Source: Scilla litardierei
Lineage: Eukaryota > Streptophyta > Magnoliopsida > Asparagales > Asparagaceae
DNA: 64,000 nucleotides
Direction of reading: 5' to 3'
Assembly (NCBI GenBank): GCA_030789695.1
Contig: CM061141.1
Coordinates: 324,617,938 to 324,681,937, forward strand
Shown here: positions 55,725-64,000 of the stretch, one piece after another
Layout: each line of letters begins with the position of its first letter
How positions within the stretch are numbered: position 1 is the first letter of the stretch
Translations under genes and position numbers: made by a program
The notes under the pieces: generated by a model
Database searches by the model: none
What the model saw: the letters and a program-made list of their open reading frames with translations, nothing else
What the model was told of the DNA's origin: nothing

Positions 55725-58700
55725 TGAAGGGTTTTGGGGAACCCTTAGGGCACAAAAACTCTATTTCCGTCCTAAGTCGGACGAAACATAAATATAAAAA
55801 TAACAGCGGAAGAATAAACAAGCTAATCTAATTAACATGCAGTTAAACAATTTAACTTAGCCCTAAGGTACAAGACCCTTAGCCAAGATCTATGCCGACT
55901 CGGGATGGATCTGTGATTCGGAGTGAAAATTGTATATTTATAACCCCTAACTATCCCCATTTTGTGCCAAGAATTATACTTAATATTGCTCTTTTTGGGT
56001 ATATTTTCATTTCATATCATTTTAGGAGCTTACTCTCATTCTTAGCACAAAATACGGTTTTTATCGTTCTTATTGGCTTCCTATTATTTTTCATATGCTC
56101 CTGCTATTATTGTGATCATATAGCCATTTTTGGGAATTATTTGAGCATGTGAATAATTTATATGGATTATTGGAGGTCAATAATGATTTATAATAGTCAT
56201 TATATTAATTTTCTCATCAAATGGACTAATTTCTCCTTCTCCTATTTTTCAGACACTCTTGAAAGTCTTGGGGATTTTCCAGAATTTTTTGGGATTTTTC
56301 TGGAATTTCTAGGTATTTTTGGTGGATTTTTGGAGGAGAAATGGGGGTTTAAAAGCAAAAAAGGGTTTTAATCTGAGGGTGCCACATGGCGCAACCAGGC
56401 GGTGCCACGTGACGCCAGGCCGCTTTCTCTTCTCAGCGCAGCGGGCCGCAGCTTCGATTTAAAAAAAAGACGCAGACGTTTTTTGCGAGCCGGCCCAGCG
56501 CCGGCCCGCTCGCAATTATTAAAGTGCAGCGAGCGCTTTGGGCCCGCTGGCCGGCCCGCGACAGCAGGCCCCGCTGTCGATCAGCACCCTCTCCCAGCAG
56601 AGCGGGCGGGCGCCTGGGGCCGGATCCGACCCGATCCGGCCCCGTTATTGCTGTAAGCGCGCGCCGCGGCTTTTGTGCGGGTCAGGTGCCTTAAAACCCA
56701 ACCCGCAAGCCCGTTTTAATGAGATTTTTCGCCTGTAGCGAAATTAGAGAGGCTCTCTCGGCTGTTGGGACTTCCAGCTTGTTGTTTTGTGTTTTTTTTT
56801 GGGGTTTGGGGGTTTTTCTTCTTCCCCAAAGCTAGGGATAGGGTTGTAGGCCATTAGAGCTTGTGTAAAGCTTGGTGGAGGAGCAAATTGGAGGAGGCTA
56901 GGGCTCATTTGGGGAAATCTTGGTGAAATCTTCCCTCTTCCCCTTTGTAATTTTGATATCTCTCTTTGTATTGAACCTTGATGAATTTGTGTATGAATAT
57001 CATTTTGGTTAGTATGATTGAGTAGTATTGATTGGCTTGGATTGTGAATCATGATGATTGGTTGCTAATTGTAGTCCTAATTTACTCTTGCCTATTATCA
57101 TGCTAATCTTGGATGAATTGTTAGGGCACACTTTAATTGGTTAAGTCCTGAGAGGGCACAATTCGAGATGAATCCATGCGCCTAATTTAATTAGTGCTAT
57201 GATGATGCATCCATGCTTATTGCAAATTATTGTATGCTTGAATGTTAAATTTTCCGATTGGGCTTCCTTAGCCGGATGACCGATTGAGTTATATGCGGTA
57301 ATTAGAACTTGATTAACACCAATTTTAATGATCCTACAACACATGCTCTCTCGCCTTGCTATCCTAACTCCTACTTTGGTTCTCTACCCATTTAGGTTAG
57401 GATTTTTGTTTTCACCACACTTTTTCCCACTCATCCACCGTTAGTGAGGTTGTTGTTTCACGCTATTTCCTTTCTTTATCGACCAAACTTGTGAATATAG
57501 AACGACTTGTCCCTGTGATCTGACCCGGTACTCACCGGTTATTTATAAATATATTGCATTGACACTCCTACGCTTGGGAGTGGAATGCGTGCACTTGCGC
57601 GTCCTTCCGCAGTCAATCAATCTGACCATCCCAAGAAGGATCTAACATACTGCGATTAAATTAAACTAATGCTAATAAAACACATACCCGGAATCTCAAC
57701 CCTGGAACAGGCGAGATGTTCTGCACCGTCTTCCAAGCCGCTCCACATCCCACGTCGAGCTGCTCATCGAACCGCTCCCCGAACTGCTCCTCAAACTGCT
57801 CCGCATCCTGAGGTGATCAATCCTCATGTCGCCGAGCCAACCACGCGCGGAAGAAAGTTTCACGTGAGTGAAACCTTTGCCAAGATTTCGGATCCGAATC
57901 CAAACTCCTTCGCAGCTTTGCTAGAGCCCTCAGGAGTAAGGCAGAAATATTAGGGAGAGGAGAAATATTAATTTAAGCCTAGATCCGAGCGTGCTCCAAA
58001 ATTTACGAGAGCCGCTCAGATCTAGAGCTTGGGACGAGTTTTGAGGAGGGGAGCAGACCCCTATTTATATAGGCGGCTGACTGCTCACATTTACTCAAAA
58101 TCCGATGTGGGACTAAAGTTGGAGTTAATTAAATCAAGTTAGTTTGCCTTTCACAAAGGGCAAACTTCCGTGAATTTTAACTCACTAATCGTTGAACTTC
58201 ATGATTGATACAACCTATCAATACGAAGGGCGTTCAACTGTGAATGCATAGGAAAAAAACGGCTCATCAATCCAAGTCTGTTTGACCCCTCAATCATATG
58301 GCCAAAGTTCAGCCCAAACATGATTTTCGCTTACAAGTCCATCCTAAAAAAACCCACGCTCTTTTGGGTTCAGAACCCTAGCTGTGGGGCCCACAAAGTG
58401 GGCCCCACGTGCGCGCGCACTATAGCACGCTGGTGCCCCCGCTTCTCTCAGAAGTAGCCACGTGGCACGCTTGACGTGTGCCACGTCGACCGCCGAAGCG
58501 GGCCGCTGCTTCTCGAGAGAAGCGGGCGGGCCCATTAAATGGGCCCGCTTTTTTGCCCATGATGCCCGCTAATGCGGGCGGCCTTGTGTTTAACAAGGGT
58601 CGGGCCCGCATCAAATGCGGGCCCGTTTGGAGGGCTTTGCCCGCGTTGGCGGGTGGGCCCGTTGACACTGGCGTCAGCCTACGTCAGCAGGCTGACACAC

Positions 58701-59034
58701 GCGTCAGTGGGCCCCCCTTTGGGCCTGGGCTTATATTTGACAGCCCCCTCTAAATGGGGTTTTTCTCTCTTTTGGGCTTTCTATTTAAACGTCTTTAAAT
58801 AGACTTATTGGACTCGTTTGGACTCCGTTTTTGACGCGGTTTGAACCTGTGTTTAGACCGGGACGATCCCGTCATCCAGGTAACCTTTTCCATGTGTTTA
58901 TAATATTAAATATGGTCTTAAACAATTTAAGACACATTTAATCTCTTTTGCATCATATGCAAATTAGTCCATATCTAAGCTTAAATCTATCATTTGCATC
59001 AAATACAAATGATCCGAAGGCAAATTCCTCTACA
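55725..59034 (-). repeat. 5' LTR of C (interrupted by S)
   Basis: About 1.6 kb without S. Plus-strand edges TGAAGGGTTTT and CCTCTACA. Has a GC-rich block (about 58350-58700) with inverted repeats such as GTGGGGCCCAC/GTGGGCCCCAC (58384-58408), missing from the other LTR. Confidence 0.88.
55914..57619 (+). mobile_element. Solo LTR S, related to N
   Basis: 1706 bp, starts TGATTCGG, ends GTCAATCA, flanked by ATCTG (55909-55913 and 57620-57624). Similar along its length to the N LTR read on the minus strand, including the GC-rich island (56390-56700), but clearly diverged. No internal region remains. Confidence 0.9.
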
Positions 59035-59039
59035 CACAC

Positions 59040-59369
59040 CACCCCACAGTCGCACTTATCCTTTATGGTAGCCGTGCGAGACAGCCACGTTCTTCACCAG
59101 TACGGCCCTCTGCTCCACCTCCCCCCGACACCCTAGTTCAGCACCTCCGTGCTCTAAAGGGGGCAGTTAGTGGACTTAGAGGAGATTTTTGAGCTCTCTC
59201 TGCTACTGTTAGCACTGTCCAGTCTCACGTAGCTTTACTTATTAGTTTTCAGGCTTGCCTGAGCCAGATCCTAGCGTGACTGCATCAGCAACCCACACCT
59301 ACCCAGCAGCCGCCTCCACGACCACCACCTCCACCACAAGACGGTGCTGGTGCACCCCCACACCCTTAG
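59040..59369 (+). pseudogene. Final ORF of H, 3' part
   Basis: Continues the ORF cut by C: sequence homologous to 49904-50233 of P2 with the Pro-rich end CCGCCTCCACGACCACC and TAG at 59367-59369. Frame-disrupting changes are present. Confidence 0.75.
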
Positions 59370-61280
59370 GCACACAATGGATGCCTTCCCTATTTTTGCT
59401 GTTGATATACTAGATATTTTGAGCCTGCTGATTTTGTCACCCTCCTCCACACACTTTTTGGTCACATGTTGCTCATATCTGTTTATATCATTCTGGGAGA
59501 GAGGGAGTATTTTTGGGGACACTTACATAGCACCATTTTGATCTCTGCATGCACCACCTGCATATCTGCATTCACCACCCGCATTCCCATCACATTTTTT
59601 ATTTCTAATTTTTATTTTATTTTCATCATGCATGCATCCTCACCCACCCCACCCATATCTTGTCTCTCAGTGTGCCACACTTTGCACATTGAGGACACTG
59701 TGCACTTTATCTTGGGGAGTGATTTCTCACGCACTTTTATTTTTGTCGCCTTTTATTTTTATTTTTCCACATATCTTTGCTTTTACGCTTATTTTCACCC
59801 ACCTTTTCATTTTTTTTTCATGCATCACGTTTTCTTACTTTTTGAGTGTGTTGCATGTGTACAATAGTTTTTACTTTCCTTTATCCTTATTTCTTTTATT
59901 CTTTTTTGCTAGAGATGAATTTCTGTGATGATGATGACGTGGTATTAGCTTATCTCTATATGTATATTATCTTGTCATGCCATAGTTTTTATTTCAGATA
60001 TCATATGCTATGTCTTGCCATGCATTTGAGATAGTAACCCGCACTTTCATGTATGAATATGGATGAAATTCTTTTATTAGCTGAGTCTGATGATTTTTAC
60101 TTTATACTCTTCATAGAAAACACACCAAGCTTCACGCATTGATTGCTTAAATTTGGAGTACTTCTTTCTTGTCTTATATCACTTCTTTTTGCATAAAAAT
60201 TGTACGCTTCATTTTCAGGTTGATTGAATGTATGCTAGGTTGATATAACTGGATTAGTTTACTTTCTGAGATTAAAGTGAGTAGATTACATTACTCTGCT
60301 GAAAGTTGTCGTGCACATTTTATAGAGTGAACCGAGTGTTACATATATTTCTTTATCCACATATCTTGAGCATTATTTCTATACTTAAAATCATTGATGA
60401 GTCTCCCTATAGCGATTCTTATATTGGCATTTTCCCCCGCTACAAAAATCCTTGCTCCAACCCCCCAAAATCAAAAAGAAAAAAAATAATACATGTATAT
60501 CTTTCTATCTTTTTATTTGGGATCGCAGTTGTATATATATGATCGACGAAAAAAAAGAACAAACAAAAAAAGAGAGAAGAAAAAAGGGGAAAAGAAAAGA
60601 GAAAAGAAGTTCTTATATGATCCCATCTCATACTCTTTCTCTCTTTCTCCCCTCTTTTATTTTTTATTTTTTGGAGCTTCAAAAATGGGGAATAAGCTTA
60701 TTGATTTATCTTATGCCACCACGCTTAGAGATAAGCTTGGGGGATGAGATCCAATGATGTGTGAGAGAGTGACTACTTGATTGTGCATGACAACCTAAGC
60801 TAGGTAATTTTCTATACTCGGTGAGATTACTAAAAGTTTTATGAAATCCAGGAATTGAGGCTTAGCATGCATCTCATGAAAGCCACTCCTTTCTATTCTT
60901 ATTGCTTTATATTGTGTGATATCTCTTATACTCCAAATAGAAAACATTCATTTGAAAAGTGTGTGGTCTATGATTATGTATACCGCTTTAGATGCTTCAG
61001 ACGATGTTAATTCTAGAATGATTCCATATTTCATACTATTTTGATATTCTTGGGTTTCTATGTTGAATGCATCCTTATGTTATGATATCGAGATAAAAAT
61101 CTTTGGCATGTGTTTTATATTCACCGTATGCTATTAGAGTAAGCAAGTCCACGTCCTGAGGAGATGATCTAGCACCTCCCTATTTGTTTTCTTATCTATT
61201 TTCTATTTCTTTTTCCTTTTCCTTATTTTTTCCCACCGGGTTCGCCTTTTACTTGTCTTCCTCGAGGACGAGTAAGAGGT
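59370..61280 (+). other. 3' untranslated region of H
   Basis: 1.9 kb, no gene supported; homologous to 50234-52115. The hairpin GCACA/TGTGC lies at 59684-59703 followed by a decayed polypurine motif (CTTGGGGAG), and AAGCTTGGGGGA at about 60735. Confidence 0.7.
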
Positions 61281-61295
61281 AAGCTTGGAAGATTT
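61281..61295 (+). promoter_or_regulatory. Polypurine tract of H (mutated)
   Basis: AAGCTTGGAAGATTT; two G-to-A changes compared with P2. Confidence 0.8.
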
Positions 61296-63057
61296 TGATC
61301 ACTCCATATTCTACACCTTTTTTCAGCATGTTTTCATGACGTTTTGCTCGCCCATATTGCGTTTTTCACGATTATTCGACAATATCGCGATGCTTTTCAC
61401 TATTTCTTGTTTTAGTCATATTTCAGGAAATATGGAGCGATTTGGAGCGAAAACGAGATCGAATGAGTTTCACGCACTTCGGAGTGTCACCCACGCTTAT
61501 TTGAGGACTTATCAGCGATAGAGGATGAGCAGAAGAAGAAGGAATTTCACAGGAGCGATGAGGAGGCGAAAAGGAGAAGAAAGGAGCTCAGGAGCACATC
61601 ACTCGGCCGAGCAAGACTGCTCATTCGGCCGAGTGAAGAATCACCCTCGCCCGAGTGAAACGGATACGCACTGAAGATTTTCCACGTTTCCTCGGCCGAG
61701 TAAGGAAGTCCACTCGGCCGAGTGAGAAAGCTCACTCGCCCGAGTGGTACAGAGAATTCGTCCAGAGAAGCTACCAAGTTACTGGAATTTTTGAGGAAGC
61801 CCACTCGGCCGAGCATGATTGCTCACTCGGCCGAACGAAGAAGACTACTCGACCGAGTCACCCCGAGAGACAGACCCCTGAAAACCCCGAAGTTACTGTT
61901 ATTTTACAGGGTTTGTCACTCGGGCGAGTGACAAGGGTCACTCGGCCGAGTGACCCTCTCCGACTGCTGCTAGGACTGCGGATTCTGTGCTGCGCAGGGG
62001 CAGTTTTGTCACGATTTTTTGGACGATTTTGGCTTGTATTTAAGCCTAGTTTTTACCCTAGTTTTAGGAGGGACTTGAATTAATTTTTAGAGACTTCTAT
62101 TAGGTTTTTGACGGCTATTCTTTTGTGAAATCTCAGCTGGTGATCATTGGCGACATTATTGGTTTGTTCTTTCTTGTTAAAAACTCATTTTTATGAATTG
62201 TTTCTTCTTTGCAATGAATTGTGTTATGATTCCATCTATTATTTCTGAGATTTTCATGATGATTAGTGAGTAGTTCCGTCGTTCTAGGGCATGGGGATGA
62301 ACCCTATGGACCCGATCTTTGAATTGTGATGAATTTATAGATTTGTTGCTAGAATTGATAATGGTTAGGTTGTGATCGATTTATTACGAGTAACTAGGAA
62401 TTCATATCGATTAGGGTTTGCAAGAGATTGGATCCCAATTGATAGGAAGGCCTAGATATTTGATTTAGATTAATAATTGAAATTCTCTAGATTTGGTTTG
62501 CAAGAAATTGGATCAAAGCTAGGATTTCTAATTATAAATCTATATTAATATTCGTTTGCAAGAGATTGGATGAATACGAACTATCATAACCTAGATCGTA
62601 GCTCGAGTTTGCATGAGAGTGGGCTCGAGATGCGATTGGACGATGATGTCGATCTTCACGCTAGCGTCTTAGTGTAGAGTTTGCACGAGAGTGGGCTCTA
62701 TTCTAGGTTTGCTATAGACCGGCAATAGCACGAGAGCGTGAGCTTGGTTCTACATTAAGTTGCGACTAGTTCACCTATATTCAAGCTTAGCAACAATGAA
62801 ATTTATGATTCACAAGGATAAGAGACGGTCCGTAGTGTGGATTTCCTATCCCTAGACGCTTTATTATATTGATATTTCTTGCTATTGGAACGATTGTGAC
62901 TATTACATCAAAACTATTCTTATTCTCTCGATAGCTAGGTAATCAAAGTAAGATACTGTCATTTGTCCTCCCTGTGTTCGATACCCGCTCACCACTACAC
63001 CGTGCGCTTGCGGTAAGACTACAAGTCGTTTTTCGGGTGTATATCCGGACGCGATCA
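61296..63057 (+). repeat. 3' LTR of H
   Basis: 1762 bp. Palindrome array 61600-61957, TATA-like box 62037-62044, stem-loop array 62410-62700. Ends GACGCGATCA. Confidence 0.93.
61934..61957. repeat. 24-bp perfect palindrome in the H LTR
   Basis: CTCGGCCGAG centre extended on both sides by complementary AGGGTCA and TGACCCT. Also in the P2 3' LTR (about 52768-52791); in the P2 5' LTR the centre is mutated. Confidence 0.85.
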
Positions 63058-63915
63058 AGGAGACCATCCAACAAGGGCCAGACCAGTCTCTCCTCCCTGG
63101 GCAAGGCCGACAAGTGAGTAACTGCGGCTCGATCAACCTCTGACAGGTACAGCACCAACTCGCAGGTGCCCAAGCTCCCCAAGCAGTCAGAATTGTGGCG
63201 TCCGTGGAGAAAGTGACAAAAACAAAATTGTTTCTCACAGTGGCCGACCCAGCGAGGCAGGCCCAACAGACAATTTTTTCCCCACATGATGTCGATATGA
63301 AGCCACCGAGGCAACAGGCCTGATCTTGTAGAAGTGAAAGAAGAACGGCAAAGTCGGCTCCAACCCGTGCAGATGATAGACCACGACGAAGCCAACCAAG
63401 ACCGAAACCGAATTCGGGGTCAGTTTACACATAGACAATTGCAGAAACTCTAACACCCGGATGATGAAGGGGTGAAGAGGGAAGCAAAATCCCATCCGGA
63501 ACATCTCGACATATACCCTTACCTCACGATCCCTCGGAAAGCAAATTCTCTCATCTAGAAATAGGACCGGAACCCCATACGGGCGAGGGAGATATTCCGC
63601 CATGATTCTCTCGGCGGTGGAATACGAGACGGTGGATGCATCTTCGAGAATCACGGGTGGAACCTCAAATCCCCCAGCTCCAGAAGGGTTCTCTCATTGG
63701 ATCAAATCCCCCAATAGCAAACTTGTGCCCTTCTCACGGGACAAGGATGCCCCGGCGGCCGCATCGAGATCATCGTAATCAGGTGGAAAAGCTCCTATTC
63801 TCAGTGCCCTCACTATTACAGAAGACGAAAGACTGAAGTAAGAAAGATGGGGGTTACCTTGCAAGAACCGAAGAAGGGAATGCCGAAGAGGAATGAGAGA
63901 GGAACTCAGCAACAA
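63058..63915 (-). pseudogene. Plant transposon-type ORF interrupted by H
   Basis: Minus-strand reading with LGAFP-type start (IGAFPPDYDDL), then RPYGVPVLFLDERICFPRD, VRVYVEMFRMGFCFPLHPFI, LEFLQLSMCKLTPNSVSVLVGFVVVYH. This resembles the plant family annotated as putative gypsy-type transposon (Transposase_28 type), normally found in the gag region of plant elements. A TGA at about 63694 interrupts the frame and another break lies near 63235; the downstream sequence is cut by the H LTR at 63058. It shows that H landed in older transposon DNA. An alternative is a host gene derived from such a domain. Confidence 0.55.
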
Positions 63916-64000
63916 TAAAAAGAATCAAAAGCGAAATCGTGAGAAGCACGGAAGGAACTCAAAACCATGAGTTTTAATACGGGGGGCAACACCAAATACA
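63916..64000. other. Flank
   Basis: 85 bp, A/G-rich; nothing recognised. Confidence 0.5.

Larger units (their letters stand above)
32119..59034 (-). mobile_element. Element C: non-autonomous LTR element with initiator-Met PBS
   Basis: Inserted in the final ORF of H between CGCAC (32114-32118) and CACAC (59035-59039), a 5-bp duplication with one transition. On the minus strand: 5' LTR (55725-59034, interrupted by solo LTR S), PBS complementary to initiator tRNA-Met, about 5 kb internal DNA split by P2, PPT, 3' LTR (32119-33366). Native length is about 7.8 kb. The PBS is the one usual in copia elements, but I recognise no gag, protease, integrase or reverse transcriptase. The interior is rich in long hairpins. 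Confidence 0.85.
1..63057 (+). mobile_element. Element H: Athila-like Ty3/gypsy retrotransposon (gag-PR type), host of the nest
   Basis: H is read on the plus strand as 5' LTR (1-404 and 18245-18461), Asp-tRNA PBS, gag-protease (18587-18803 and 26709-29252), palindrome-rich spacer, final ORF (30468-32118 and 59040-59369), 3' untranslated region, PPT and 3' LTR (61296-63057). The two 5' LTR pieces match the 3' LTR more closely than the LTRs of P2, including diagnostic differences, so they belong to one element. The 5' LTR begins about 176 bp before the window, so its 5-bp target duplication cannot be checked. Without insertions H is about 11.5 kb, like P2. It lacks reverse transcriptase, RNase H and the integrase core, so it is non-autonomous. 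M (with loss of about 945 bp of the LTR), L and C inserted into it later. Confidence 0.85.

Overview
The window is repeat-rich flowering-plant nuclear DNA. I found no host single-copy gene, rRNA, tRNA gene or bacterial feature. Almost all of it is one nest of LTR retrotransposons, read from LTR ends (TG...CA), 5-bp target-site duplications (TSDs), tRNA primer-binding sites (PBS) and polypurine tracts (PPT). Element names (H, M, P2, L, C, N, S) are mine.

Level 0: a broken plant transposon-type ORF on the minus strand (63058-63915). Level 1: element H (+), an Athila-like Ty3/gypsy element whose 5' LTR starts about 176 bp left of the window and whose 3' LTR is 61296-63057. Level 2, inserted in H: M (-, 421-18244, a truncated copy M' sharing an LTR with a full copy at 3356-18244) in the 5' LTR; L (-, 18804-26703, TSD CATTG) in gag; C (-, 32119-59034, TSD CGCAC/CACAC) in the last ORF. 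Level 3: P2 (+, 36525-53890, TSD TTGGA) and solo LTR S (55914-57619, TSD ATCTG) in C; a copia-type solo LTR (9802-11782) in M. Level 4: N (-, 40879-46763, TSD ATGAC) in P2.

H, P2 and M are one family: same LTR ends, Asp-tRNA PBS, PPT, 3' region and final ORF. Their coding content is complementary. H and P2 carry gag-protease joined to the C-terminal tail of integrase and lack reverse transcriptase, RNase H and the integrase core. M and M' start reverse transcriptase-RNase H-integrase about 140 nt after the PBS and have no gag or protease. All copies here carry nonsense or frameshift lesions, but the layout suggests a split (bipartite) retrotransposon that works by mutual trans-complementation.

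The family also has unusual cis structure. Arrays of the palindrome CACTCGGCCGAGTG lie upstream of the LTR TATA box and again inside the element, upstream of a second TATA box, a predicted short intron and the final ORF, which looks like an internal promoter. The LTRs carry five stem-loops with a conserved loop (TTTGCAAGAGATTGGA type) and stem arms that covary between modules and subfamilies. AGCTTGGGGGA polypurine motifs recur at about five places per element. C has no recognisable coding region but many long hairpins, some also sharing a core with covarying arms. Family assignments rest on motif recognition; no search was run.
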